This document shows positions 9,486-18,476 of a DNA stretch of 64,000 nucleotides, piece after piece. Within the stretch, counting starts at the first letter, position 1. Each line of letters begins with the position of its first letter. The stretch is taken from assembly GCA_020630875.1 (NCBI GenBank), contig JAHDIH010000002.1, forward strand, positions 186,001 through 250,000, written 5' to 3'. Made by a program: the position numbers and the translations under genes. The stretch comes from Deltaproteobacteria bacterium. Lineage in GTDB: Bacteria > Myxococcota_A > Polyangia > Haliangiales > Haliangiaceae. The notes beneath the pieces are model-generated. The model had not been told where the DNA came from. It worked only from the letters and a program-made list of their open reading frames with translations, and did not search any database.

Positions 9486-10735
9486 AATCTAAACCGCAGT
9501 CCACCAAGGCCTGAAATTCTATTGAGACTAGAGCTTCGAAGTCCTTTGCTCGTGAGTCCCGGATTGAGCGTATAGTTCGCAGACAATACCGCAGCGATGC
9601 GATCATTAAAGTGATAGTCGATTCCGACGTCAAAACTAAATGCCAACATACTCAAGGCTCCACCACTTACGCTTTGAGCGCCAACTGTAAACGGGTTGTC
9701 GGTTACAAGCCCAGTCCAAAAAGAGAAACCAGCACCAACAGAACCATGCACGTTGAAGTTGTCAGACAAACTGTAGCCGACACTACCGGCTACCAGCGCG
9801 TCAATAACGAAACTTAGTTCTGTGCTCGGATTGGCTCCAACCGTATCGAATTGTATCGGAGTCATTCCGCTTACAATACTTCCCCCAAAGCGAAGTTTAT
9901 TTTTGCTCAACCAATACCGAACTTCTAGTTGTACTGCCCCAACTAAAGTGGTTTCAGCGCTTTCGAAAGAAGGTTTTCCGACACCGCCGGATATTCGCAC
10001 CGACCAAGGTCGTTGTGTAATTTTGGTACGACACTGGCTGTTTAATTCAGAGAGTTTGTCGCGAGCTCCGTCTTTTCTTTGAGCATCGTCTTTCTTTAAA
10101 TAGTTCCTGCAGGCCAAGCGTTGTCCATGGCAGGTATCGTCATCACCTATTTCGCACTGGTCGTAGAGTTTACTCGTTTCCAAAGATTCTTCAGGAGGAG
10201 GTGGCGGACGCTTCGGACAACCTGGCTCAAGTCGCGCTATCTCAGCTTTGGCTTGATCGAGTCTACCTTTTACTTTGCCTTGAGAAATGTATTTGTTGTA
10301 ATGGTCTATCGCATCACGACACTTGTTATCGTTGTGAGCTGTCCAAGCTTGCTTTAGCCGACCGTAAGATTCAACGCTGTCGTCACTCGCGGGACAGGTC
10401 CTTTGCAATACAAGGGTTCGTTCGAAAGCGATGCTAGCCTTTTCGGCTACCACTTGCTTTTGAGCAAGATCACTCAAAAACAAGAATCTTTGGTACTCGT
10501 ACAAGGCTTCGCCGCATCTTCCAAGTTTGTCGACGGAGAGTGCAATGTTGTAAATTACCTTCGGCTTCTTGACCAAATGGTAAGCCTTACGCATGTGAGA
10601 CGCGGCTTGGTCGTACTTTTTCTGGGAGAAAGCGTGAGACGACTTTATGAACCACTTTTTCGCTTCGCTCTCTTTATCTTCCTGGGCGAATGCGACGCTC
10701 GAGGTGAGGAGCAGTATCAGGGCTGTACGTAACAC
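9482..10735 (-). CDS. TPR plus outer-membrane beta-barrel protein (paralogue A)
   Basis: A 417-residue secreted protein. GTG start, then a signal peptide cleaved after SVAFA. The mature N-terminal half is helical with TPR-like repeats (AFSQKKYDQAASHMRKAYHL, NIALSVDKLGRCGEALYEYQRF) and contains a Cys-rich stretch. The C-terminal half, from about residue 250, is amphipathic beta-strand with alternating aromatic residues and ends in GGLRFRF, a terminal Phe as in proteins inserted by BamA. I read it as a TPR periplasmic domain fused to an eight-to-ten-stranded barrel. It is clearly paralogous to the next gene upstream (10788-12053), sharing architecture and the phrases KAGSCSEALYFYE versus KLGRCGEALYEYQ. 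No specific function is recognised. Confidence 0.8.
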   Translation of the reverse strand: MLRTALILLLTSSVAFAQEDKESEAKKWFIKSSHAFSQKKYDQAASHMRKAYHLVKKPKVIYNIALSVDKLGRCGEALYEYQRFLFLSDLAQKQVVAEKASIAFERTLVLQRTCPASDDSVESYGRLKQAWTAHNDNKCRDAIDHYNKYISQGKVKGRLDQAKAEIARLEPGCPKRPPPPPEESLETSKLYDQCEIGDDDTCHGQRLACRNYLKKDDAQRKDGARDKLSELNSQCRTKITQRPWSVRISGGVGKPSFESAETTLVGAVQLEVRYWLSKNKLRFGGSIVSGMTPIQFDTVGANPSTELSFVIDALVAGSVGYSLSDNFNVHGSVGAGFSFWTGLVTDNPFTVGAQSVSGGALSMLAFSFDVGIDYHFNDRIAAVLSANYTLNPGLTSKGLRSSSLNRISGLGGLRFRF

Positions 10736-10787
10736 AGCGTTAGTATACCCAAGCTACGAACTTCGTCCTGTTTTCTCGGCAAAGAAA

Positions 10788-12053
10788 TTACCAATTTATG
10801 CCAGCACCCACAAGAAAGTCGATATAGTGGATCGATTTGGGTAAAAGTCCGTCTTTTGCAGGAGAAAAAGAATAACGCAAAGGAGTAAGCGTTACGAACA
10901 GTCGGTCGTTTATCATCCAATCCATCGCAACGGAGCCACCAAGCGAAATCATGGCTAAGGTGCCCGAAGTAGGATTGTTCGACTCTGTAAACGGATTCGC
11001 TTTATCCAACCCGCTCCAAAAAAGCACGCCGACATTCAATTCTGCTCTTACCATCAGCTCGTTTATAATATCAATCCGTCTTCCACCACCAAGGAGCAAG
11101 CTTGTGAGCAAGCTAGTATTTCCCTCGTTTTGAAAACTGTATTTTAGAGGGACGACCCTACCGTTAGCTCCCAAGTACCAGTCTCTCGATAAGTACACAT
11201 TGAGTGCGACGGACGGAGAAAATACTCCCGGTGTTTCTACGGGATTCATGGATAAAATTCCCGCCCCCAAGTTGGCAATAAGTTGGAATTCTAAATCTGA
11301 CTTGGAACTCGCCTTCGTTTCTCCACAAGCATTTTTGGAGTCCATCATCGAAGTTCGAGCGTACTTTCGATTCTTTGCGTCATCTCTTCCCAGATATTTT
11401 TTGAAACAAGCGGTCGCATCACAAGAACCATGATCCAAAAGTGTTTCACATCGCCGAAGCAGTTTTCTAGTTTCAGGAGACTCTTGGACTGGTTCGGAAG
11501 GCATATTCTTTTCTTCGCCGCATTGGGCGTTCAATAGTTCGACCGCTTCTGTTGCAAAAGTTATTCGTTGGTCGTTCTTTGCTTTCACCAGGTAAGAACG
11601 ATACGATTCAAGTGCCTCCTTGCATTTGTATTCGCTTTCCGACGCCCATGCGGATCTGAGGTGCTGCTGAGCACTAAGAGAGTCTTCTCGTCCCCTGCAT
11701 TGTTGACTTAAATCGCGAACGGAGTTGCTATGTTGTTTTTTGGGATCAAGCGCGACGTGCTTTTCGTAGAAGTATAGTGCTTCGCTGCAACTCCCTGCTT
11801 TTCGATACATCGTTGCGACGTTGTGGAGAAAACCAACCTTGCGTAGTTCAAAATAACCTGCGCGATAAAAGTTTGCGGCGATTTTGTATTTTTTCTCCGC
11901 TTTTGCGCCTTCTCCCAAGGCGTAAAGTCTTCTGGCTGCGTCTTCGTTTTGAGCCCAAGCAGGCCAAGCTGAAAACAGCAATAAACATACGATTATGCGT
12001 CCCCTCCACACCAAGTCAATATAACTGACTGTGCGCTCAAGAGACAGTCGCAT
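10788..12053 (-). CDS. TPR plus outer-membrane beta-barrel protein (paralogue B)
   Basis: A 421-residue paralogue of the neighbouring downstream gene: export signal (…SAWPAWAQ), helical TPR-like region with NVATMYRKAGSCSEALYFYE, a Cys-containing middle, then a C-terminal predicted beta-barrel ending in VGAGINW. The ATG at 12053 gives an unusually long, charged n-region; an in-frame GTG at 12011 would give a more ordinary signal peptide starting just before WRGRIIVCLLL. Neither has a good Shine-Dalgarno sequence. The two paralogues and the kinase gene at 12079 lie head to tail on the minus strand with 25-52 nt gaps and are probably one transcript. The role is unknown; an envelope channel or assembly scaffold is a reasonable guess. 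Confidence 0.78.
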   Translation of the reverse strand: MRLSLERTVSYIDLVWRGRIIVCLLLFSAWPAWAQNEDAARRLYALGEGAKAEKKYKIAANFYRAGYFELRKVGFLHNVATMYRKAGSCSEALYFYEKHVALDPKKQHSNSVRDLSQQCRGREDSLSAQQHLRSAWASESEYKCKEALESYRSYLVKAKNDQRITFATEAVELLNAQCGEEKNMPSEPVQESPETRKLLRRCETLLDHGSCDATACFKKYLGRDDAKNRKYARTSMMDSKNACGETKASSKSDLEFQLIANLGAGILSMNPVETPGVFSPSVALNVYLSRDWYLGANGRVVPLKYSFQNEGNTSLLTSLLLGGGRRIDIINELMVRAELNVGVLFWSGLDKANPFTESNNPTSGTLAMISLGGSVAMDWMINDRLFVTLTPLRYSFSPAKDGLLPKSIHYIDFLVGAGINW

Positions 12054-12078
12054 GAAACAAAGATTGGAAATAAACTAG

Positions 12079-13608
12079 TCAGTCACCCCAACCAACAAAA
12101 CCATCGCTTTTCGATGACGAACTTCGCTTTGAGGATGAGGTCTTCTTGCTACTGCTCGGAGGACGCCGACGCTTTTTCGTTAGTTCTCGATCAAAAAGTA
12201 GCCGCTTGTTTGGAACAAGCTCGAATCTGTCCTCTACGTAATTTGTTTTACGCAATGCGACCGTGATTGGTTCTTGCCCAAGTGGAAGCTTAAGATCGGT
12301 AGGAGTCGTACCTCGCTTTTCACCATCAATCATGATTCGTGCCCCGCTTGGGGTTGAATCGAAGGTTACCGTGACGAACTTACCGATTGTTTCCTTCGAT
12401 GATGATGAAGACGAGCTGATCACGGCTGCGGCACTGCTTGAAGGCGTCGGCGATCGTTGGCTTGCGGTGGAAGAGGTGGTGCTAGAAGTAGATGAGTCTT
12501 CGCTACCACTAGACTGCCCAAGTCCCACTACGATCGCTAGTCCAATGACTATGGCACCAATTAAGCCGGCAATAAGAGGCCAGTTACTTTTTTTCCCGTT
12601 ACCGTCGGCTATCGTAGGATATCCTTCTCCGGAAGAGTAAATGTTGTGAGAGCCTGAAGAGACGTCGGGTAACGGTAGTGGCGTCACCGTTAGTGGGGTT
12701 CCGTGAAACGCGCTAAGGCCGCCATTTCGGTCTACGTAAGCAACCGGATCAACCGCGGCTTTGGCAAACTCCATCATTGACGGCAGCCGGTCTTCGGGTC
12801 GCTTCCTCAATGACTTAAGAATGATCGCTTCCACATGCTTTGGGATACTTTTTTCGTATACTACCGGGGATTGTGGTGGCCTTGTTAAGTGTTGGACTAA
12901 CACGTCGCTGTAGGCCTCACCAGTGAATGGCACGCGTCCCGTTAGCATCTGATAAAGCAGGATGCCTAGAGAGTAAATATCGGTGCGAGCATCTATCTTG
13001 CCTAGACCTTCGCACTGTTCTGGCGACATGTACGCCGGGGTTCCCATGATGAGCCCAGCTCTGGTGCGTTTGGTATCAGGATTACTGGTAAGTTTGGCGA
13101 TACCAAAATCCAAAATCTTGACGACGTTTCTTTCACGCCCCCGATTGATCAACATTATGTTGTCGGGCTTTAGATCTCTGTGGACGATACCTTTTTCATG
13201 ACAGGCTTGCAGTGCATCAGCGCATTGCATGGTGATCTGAAGAGCTTGATCGACTGGAAGTTTGCTGTGTTGCTTGATTAGTTGTCCAAGACTTATTCCC
13301 GCCAAGAACTCCATAATGAAGTAGACGGTCTTTTGACCCGCGATCTCGATGACCCCATAATCCAAAACTTCGACGATGTTAGGATGGTGAATTTCGGTGA
13401 CCGCTTTGGCTTCCGTAAAGAATCGGTGCACTACGTCTTCGTTCGATAAATATTCCCCGTGGAGCACCTTACAAGCGACTTTTTTTCCGATTAATGGATG
13501 CTCTGCCAGATACACGGAACCCATTCCACCTTCGCCGATTTTCTCAATGACTTGGTAGTTACCGATGGTCGAACCGATTATTGTATCTTTTGTGGCCGGT
13601 TGGCCCAT
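12079..13608 (-). CDS. Ser/Thr protein kinase with C-terminal PEGA domain
   Basis: A 509-residue transmembrane PknB-type kinase. The kinase domain (about 15-280) has all catalytic motifs: IGEGGMGSVYLAEH (P-loop), VACKVL (Lys), HRDLKPDN, DFGIAK and GTPAYMSPEQ. A linker, a membrane helix (near residue 355), a Ser-rich stalk and a PEGA domain (IMIDGEKRGTTPTDLKLP) follow, ending in a Ser/Lys-rich tail. PEGA domains are thought to bind envelope structures, so it may sense surface events. I place the start at ATG 13608, which has AGGAGG five bases upstream; a TTG at 13623 would swallow that ribosome site. It is likely the first gene of the minus-strand operon leading to the two TPR/barrel genes, and unlike the kinase-like protein at 0.9-3.4 kb it should be active. 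Confidence 0.93.
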   Translation of the reverse strand: MGQPATKDTIIGSTIGNYQVIEKIGEGGMGSVYLAEHPLIGKKVACKVLHGEYLSNEDVVHRFFTEAKAVTEIHHPNIVEVLDYGVIEIAGQKTVYFIMEFLAGISLGQLIKQHSKLPVDQALQITMQCADALQACHEKGIVHRDLKPDNIMLINRGRERNVVKILDFGIAKLTSNPDTKRTRAGLIMGTPAYMSPEQCEGLGKIDARTDIYSLGILLYQMLTGRVPFTGEAYSDVLVQHLTRPPQSPVVYEKSIPKHVEAIILKSLRKRPEDRLPSMMEFAKAAVDPVAYVDRNGGLSAFHGTPLTVTPLPLPDVSSGSHNIYSSGEGYPTIADGNGKKSNWPLIAGLIGAIVIGLAIVVGLGQSSGSEDSSTSSTTSSTASQRSPTPSSSAAAVISSSSSSSKETIGKFVTVTFDSTPSGARIMIDGEKRGTTPTDLKLPLGQEPITVALRKTNYVEDRFELVPNKRLLFDRELTKKRRRPPSSSKKTSSSKRSSSSKSDGFVGWGD

Positions 13609-13623
13609 TAATCCTCCTGACAA

Positions 13624-13824
13624 CTATTGTAACGCATTGCACCTCTGATTACCTCAATCATTACTGAATGATCTACGTTTTGATAACGTAATATGACTTA
13701 CAATTAATATATTTGGTGTATGTTGACTGATTACAAGGCACAATAAATAGTGTTCATGAAACATTCACTTGAATACAGTTCAGCTCACACAGTTCCGACT
13801 TTTGCCGTACAATTTAGGCCATCC
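13624..13824. promoter_or_regulatory. AT-rich divergent control region between kinase operon and pilus tip operon
   Basis: About 200 nt, AT-rich from roughly 13650 to 13750, separating divergent kinase and PilY1-like genes. On the plus strand a TTGACT hexamer (13723-13728) is followed 15 bp later by TAAATA (13744-13749), a weak sigma-70-like pair. A TTGATA hexamer at 13680-13685 is another candidate. These are pattern matches only. The minus-strand kinase start at 13608 has a strong AGGAGG. No operator palindrome stands out. Confidence 0.3.
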
Positions 13825-16800
13825 ATGAAAATCAATTTCACAATACTCATGGCTCTTTTCGCCAGTTCTGTATCGACAGCCCAAACGCAACTGGCGGATG
13901 AAAGCTGTCAGTTGTCCTCAGACTTGACCTACATTGCAGGTGAAGACTTGGATCAGTCGACAACGAAGATCGGCACCCACATGGGGGACAACGGGATCGA
14001 GCTTTCTCGTTTTGGCGGTGGAGAATTCATCGTCAACCAACTTGCTACAAACACCACTGGCATCCGTGCGATGGCAGCAGGAGATTTTAACGGCGACGGG
14101 TGGACGGACTTTGTTGGTACTGGCGCACCTTTTGCTTTCGCCCGGATCTTCTATAATGAAACAAGTCAATCACCCGAGGACTTCACCAATCCTGCGTTCG
14201 TGCGAGTTCCCAAATTCGTAGAGCGCCAACAGCTTCCTGGATATTTTTCTGGCGCGTTGTATTTTCCCGTGGTTACTGGAGATTTCGATGGAAACGGTAA
14301 AGTAGATATTATTCGTTTGGCGGGTCCCCAAGGTGGCGGACTTTATCGTGCGGATATTTACCAAAATCAGGGGCTTGATCCTTTCGGAAACGTGGTTTGG
14401 ACCAATGCCATTCCTGTAATGTCTAGCTCCGTTCGCTCGATTGTTGATGACCAGCGAGAGCATTCTACAAGTATTGCGGCAGTTGATGTGAATGGGGACC
14501 GTCGCTTAGATTTGATGATATCTGGAGGTGGTAGCGATGGTGGAACAATCAGGTATTACCTTAACGAGTGTCAATTGCTAGATCCAATACCCGCAAACAT
14601 TGGACCCAACGACATGTTGCCCTGTGCTGGCTCACCAACCTTTAGCTACAACAGCTCGCAGAAAATTCTAGATGATGTTGGATTCCCAGACGGACACCAT
14701 GAAATGCCGGTTTTTCAGTACGCTGAAGTGACCGGAGATGGTTACAAAGACCTAATCGTCGGACACACACTCGCTAGTGGACAGAACCAAGTTAGGGTCT
14801 ATCGCGGAAAAGCCGGAAATCAGATCGAAAGTTCCCCGGGGTTTACCCTGAATGTTACCGGCGCGATTGGAACAATGATCGTTGCGGACATCACCGGCTC
14901 CGGCTCCAACGATATTGTGGTTGGTTCACAAAAAAGTGGGGGGCAAGGTGGTCGAACGCTGTTCTTCGAAAATCTTGGTGGGGGACCATCGAATCCTTTC
15001 AACGAAACGCCTCAAGAACTCACCGCGGCAAATACCAGAACAAACAATTGGGACACCGCAATTGCACTTGATTACGACCACGACCCCGATAACTCTCTTG
15101 ATCTCATTTTCGCCGACGGAGGAGATGCCAATAAAACTTATTTGATGGTTAATAAAGTTGAGGCCACTAAGCTCAACGAATGTGGCGAAGTGATTTCTGA
15201 AGTCATGGACCTGGGGGATTTGGCCAATGAAGAAATTGCCATCACTGGGGCAAGAATGAAGTCTGAAGTTTACGAAAGTACCGGTACCATAAAGTATTTC
15301 GCTTCAAACCAAAGTCCACCCCAGTGGGTGGAGGCGCATCCTTGTCCAGAACGGCCTTGGGAGCGATGCGCGAAGTTCAGCTCTAATGTCGAGCGCGATC
15401 TCAGGTGGAAAGTCGAGATTTGTAAGCCGTCACAGAACCCTCCATCTCCAATACTCAAACGCATGTGGGTTGGATTCGACTACACGTACGCGTCTGAACA
15501 TTACCGGTCGGGTGTCGTGGTAAACGACGGAATCGTTTACGTTGCGGGTTACGAGTTACCTGGCGGACGTGGAAAATTTTACGCACTTAATGGTCAGCTG
15601 ACGGAACGTTATTGGGAGTTTGGCGAACGACTTGATGCGATGAGGGACATCGATCGCAACATCTATACCGCTCACACCGATGGAACTCGCTTTGACTTTA
15701 AGAAGGCCTCGGCCGTTGACCCCGAGTTTAGAGCGGTACTAGGAACGGCTTCTCAAGCAGACACAGAAGAGTTCGTTGATTGGGCCAGAAGTGGGCGCTT
15801 CGGATTCTCTGGGACTAAGTCGAGGTTTGGCGGGGTTGAGTCTTCCACTCCGACGGTAGTTGGTAGCCCAGGATTTCCACTCTGGTACATTTTCGCTTCA
15901 AGAGAGGATCGTCAGCTCGTCACTCGGTTTATTCGAGACCAGCAAGAAAGGGACACCCTTGCGCTAGTTTCGTCTCGAGATGGAATGATTCACGCGATTC
16001 ACAGTAATCCGAAGGAAGTAAGCGATCCTTTCAATGGTAAGGAAGCTTGGGCGTACATTCCACCGTCTATCGCTCCTGGCATGGTGGCTGATCATGCCGC
16101 TTACAAAACAGGTAACGAGGCAGTGACATCCTATCCTGATGGATCAGCGACTGTGGCCGATGTAAAAGTTAATGGCGAGATGAAAACGATCGCTTTGATT
16201 GGCGATGGACGCGGTGGAAGTGGTGTTTCCACGTTGGATATTACGCGGACGGTTGAACCGAACACTCGCGAAGTTGTCGGTCCCGATCCCATGTGGCATA
16301 AAACACCGGGTGGCGCTTTTGTCGGACGTGCTCTCGCAAAACCGACGATCGCTCGGGTAAGAATTGAAGGTGAAGAGACATTTGTAGCATTGGTAGCTAG
16401 CGGTTCTGCGGCTGATACGGACCCGCTAACCGATACTCGCGGCCGGGAATTAGAAGCTTACAGGATTGACGATGGGCGGTTGTTATGGCGATTCCAAGCC
16501 GCTTGTGCCATCAGCAGTGACCTTGGTGCTCTTGAAACCGATGATGCTGGCGAGGCAGGAGATCCCGACCTAGACGGCTTTACCGATAGAATAATTTTTG
16601 CCGACCGTTGTGGTTACGTCTATAAGATCGACCCAGCAAAAAATCTTGACGGTGCGTACAACGACAATCAGTTGAACGGAAACATAAAGATTACCGAACT
16701 TGGGGGCGCGGGACAGTGGGCGCTATTTTCTACGCGCCACACTGACGGTGCACTTGGTGACGAACGGCCAATCACTGGCGTCATTGCGGCAAGACCAGAC

Positions 16801-17340
16801 TCAACCGGTCGCTTGACGCTTTTCTTTGGCACCGGTGGCGAAGAGTCTTTTGATCCCACTAAAGTCAACGAATATTATGCCGTTTATGCCGACACTGGTG
16901 AAATGAGAAATAAGATGGTGGCTAACTGCGAAGATGGCATGTGTGAGAAATTTTATGGAGGAAGTCTGGTAACCGCAGACCAGGTCTTCTTCACCAAAAC
17001 TATCGACCCCGCAATTGGCACGGGACAGTGCGTAAGCGGAAAGTCTGTAGTAGGAGCGATGAAAGTGGACGCACCCAATGGTGAGTTTACAATCGACTTT
17101 GAACAAGTTGTGACATCTTCCATTCTCGGTGGATTGTTCGGAGATGGTGGAGCGGTATATTTCTCGACCCTTTCCGGTGAAGTTCAGCGAATCGGCAGAC
17201 CTCGTGCGGCTAATGCTGGAGATGATTCTGCTGCCACCGCGTCAGGAATAAATGCTCCGAAGAAGTTTTCTAACCTGGATGTAGGTTACTGGGGAACGTC
17301 GGGACCATTTCAGCTTCTTGGCTGGCAACAAGTGTTCTAG
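13825..17340 (+). CDS. pilY1: PilY1-like type IV pilus tip/assembly protein with FG-GAP repeats
   Basis: Exported protein of 1,171 residues. The N-terminal part carries at least six FG-GAP/VCBS-type calcium-binding repeats (GDFNGDGWTDFV, GDFDGNGKVDII, DVNGDRRLDLM, EVTGDGYKDLIV and others). The C-terminal half resembles the PilY1 beta-propeller (SREDRQLVTRF, DGMIHAIHSNP, AYIPPSI, GDGRGGSGVSTLDI) with the PilY1 calcium loop DPDLDGFTDRIIF. PilY1 proteins sit at the pilus tip with minor pilins, promote pilus extension and mediate adhesion. The usual VWA domain is replaced here by the FG-GAP region. I place the start at ATG 13825, which begins a proper signal peptide (KINFTILMALFASSVSTA). A GTG/ATG at 13750/13756 would add 25 residues lacking signal character. 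It heads the pilus operon. Confidence 0.88.
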   Translation: MKINFTILMALFASSVSTAQTQLADESCQLSSDLTYIAGEDLDQSTTKIGTHMGDNGIELSRFGGGEFIVNQLATNTTGIRAMAAGDFNGDGWTDFVGTGAPFAFARIFYNETSQSPEDFTNPAFVRVPKFVERQQLPGYFSGALYFPVVTGDFDGNGKVDIIRLAGPQGGGLYRADIYQNQGLDPFGNVVWTNAIPVMSSSVRSIVDDQREHSTSIAAVDVNGDRRLDLMISGGGSDGGTIRYYLNECQLLDPIPANIGPNDMLPCAGSPTFSYNSSQKILDDVGFPDGHHEMPVFQYAEVTGDGYKDLIVGHTLASGQNQVRVYRGKAGNQIESSPGFTLNVTGAIGTMIVADITGSGSNDIVVGSQKSGGQGGRTLFFENLGGGPSNPFNETPQELTAANTRTNNWDTAIALDYDHDPDNSLDLIFADGGDANKTYLMVNKVEATKLNECGEVISEVMDLGDLANEEIAITGARMKSEVYESTGTIKYFASNQSPPQWVEAHPCPERPWERCAKFSSNVERDLRWKVEICKPSQNPPSPILKRMWVGFDYTYASEHYRSGVVVNDGIVYVAGYELPGGRGKFYALNGQLTERYWEFGERLDAMRDIDRNIYTAHTDGTRFDFKKASAVDPEFRAVLGTASQADTEEFVDWARSGRFGFSGTKSRFGGVESSTPTVVGSPGFPLWYIFASREDRQLVTRFIRDQQERDTLALVSSRDGMIHAIHSNPKEVSDPFNGKEAWAYIPPSIAPGMVADHAAYKTGNEAVTSYPDGSATVADVKVNGEMKTIALIGDGRGGSGVSTLDITRTVEPNTREVVGPDPMWHKTPGGAFVGRALAKPTIARVRIEGEETFVALVASGSAADTDPLTDTRGRELEAYRIDDGRLLWRFQAACAISSDLGALETDDAGEAGDPDLDGFTDRIIFADRCGYVYKIDPAKNLDGAYNDNQLNGNIKITELGGAGQWALFSTRHTDGALGDERPITGVIAARPDSTGRLTLFFGTGGEESFDPTKVNEYYAVYADTGEMRNKMVANCEDGMCEKFYGGSLVTADQVFFTKTIDPAIGTGQCVSGKSVVGAMKVDAPNGEFTIDFEQVVTSSILGGLFGDGGAVYFSTLSGEVQRIGRPRAANAGDDSAATASGINAPKKFSNLDVGYWGTSGPFQLLGWQQVF

Positions 17341-17383
17341 GGAAATATCGTACTCTGGGGCTGATGTCGCATCATTCCATCGA

Positions 17384-17413
17384 TTCCCACATTACACTTT
17401 TTTAGGCTATAAT
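17384..17413 (+). promoter_or_regulatory. Putative sigma-70 promoter directly before the PilX-like gene
   Basis: A perfect TATAAT at 17408-17413 is preceded, 18 bp upstream, by TTCCCA (17384-17389; 4 of 6 matches to TTGACA). The predicted start of transcription, six or seven bases after the TATAAT, falls on the GTG start codon at 17419, which would make the message leaderless. This is a pattern match; the preceding gene ends only 78 nt upstream, so read-through from it is also possible. Confidence 0.35.
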
Positions 17414-17418
17414 AAGGA

Positions 17419-18168
17419 GTGGTAGTTTTTCTAGGTGGCCGAGGCCAGCAAGGCAGTGTTCTTGTGGTGTCTATGTTAATTCTTTTGGCGTTACTTTCCA
17501 TTGCTGGATTGTCGGCACTTCAAGTTAAGGGAAGTGTTCAATCCAGCGGTAACGAACGTTTCCGAAAAATCTCTTTGATGGCGGCGGAGAGCGGAGTCGA
17601 AGCAGTAATGCATACGCTCCGCGATACCTACGAACGTCCTGGAATGACCAACAATGAAAACGGTCAAAACACAGTCGGTATTGGCTATTGGTCGAGTATC
17701 GTTTCTGCCAATAACTCCGCACCGTTTATGGGAATTGACGTTCCAGGAAACAGAAAGAAACCAGGCGACGCGTACAACCTTTTCGATCCCAAGCTGCAAG
17801 CTTGGTTTGACGTAAGAATTCTAAACAACGAACGTGATCCAGGTTTTGCAGAAGGCAATGACCGAGACGCGATTGTAGTCGTCGAAAGCACTGGCTACGG
17901 ACCGAACAAAACTAAGACCAGACTTCGCTTAGAGTTGCGCTCTCCGGCTGCTGATGCGGAGGGACGTCCTTGCCCGACTTATGCGCAACGGGGAATGGCC
18001 GCTGATAACGCTGGCTACAACGCATGCCTTGGCACAATCGATCTCGACATGATTTGCAAAATCAATCCGACCACCGGTCTAGGTGAGGGGGTTACCGGTG
18101 CGTTCAAAGATGTCCAATACGATTCTTCAAATCCAGCTCACGCTGCTCATCCTTGCGCACTGGACTAA
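17419..18168 (+). CDS. PilX-like minor pilin
   Basis: A 249-residue protein with a PilX-type N-terminus: a short basic leader, QQGSVLVV, then a hydrophobic helix (SMLILLALLSIAGLSALQV), as in PilX/PilX_N proteins, which prime type IV pilus assembly with PilV, PilW, FimU and PilY1. The remaining 200 residues form a soluble globular head with four Cys near the C-terminus. GTG 17419 is the only usable start before the pilin helix, but AAGGAG (17414-17419) overlaps it instead of lying upstream, so either the start is leaderless (see the promoter entry) or the annotation is off by a few codons. It follows the PilY1-like gene, as in Pseudomonas pil/fim clusters. Confidence 0.82.
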   Translation: MVVFLGGRGQQGSVLVVSMLILLALLSIAGLSALQVKGSVQSSGNERFRKISLMAAESGVEAVMHTLRDTYERPGMTNNENGQNTVGIGYWSSIVSANNSAPFMGIDVPGNRKKPGDAYNLFDPKLQAWFDVRILNNERDPGFAEGNDRDAIVVVESTGYGPNKTKTRLRLELRSPAADAEGRPCPTYAQRGMAADNAGYNACLGTIDLDMICKINPTTGLGEGVTGAFKDVQYDSSNPAHAAHPCALD

Positions 18169-18174
18169 ACGACC

Positions 18175-18474
18175 ATGATCTTAACACAGGAAACGAAAAA
18201 CAACTCAAAGCGAAACTTTGTCATCGGCGGTATCGTTGTAGCGATGGGAATTGCTACGGCATACTTCATGGGGCTGCGCAACGGACAGCAAGATGTTGCA
18301 AGTGACGACGGTAAACCGCAGAGTTACATTGTTGAGCGCAAAGCGGTCTTCAAGTCGGATAAACCAGCACGCGTGAACCGGCCAAAGTGGTCTGAGTTAA
18401 CAACCGACAAAGGTCTAAGAAGGCCCACGCGACCCAGACCAGTACCGCCATCAGTGGTAAGGGGAGGACGATAG
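18175..18474 (+). CDS. Small single-pass membrane protein in pilus operon
   Basis: A 99-residue protein I do not recognise. Thirteen hydrophilic residues precede one membrane helix (FVIGGIVVAMGIATAYFMGL, about 14-34), then a basic, Pro/Arg-rich C-terminal tail (RRPTRPRPVPPS). There is no prepilin cleavage motif or lipobox, so it should sit in the inner membrane as a type II anchor. The gene lies 6 nt after the PilX-like gene and 2 nt before the PilV-like gene, so it belongs to the pilus tip operon and is likely a pilus-specific accessory factor, perhaps docking the minor pilin complex. That role is inferred from position only. Confidence 0.7.
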   Translation: MILTQETKNNSKRNFVIGGIVVAMGIATAYFMGLRNGQQDVASDDGKPQSYIVERKAVFKSDKPARVNRPKWSELTTDKGLRRPTRPRPVPPSVVRGGR

Positions 18475-18476
18475 TC

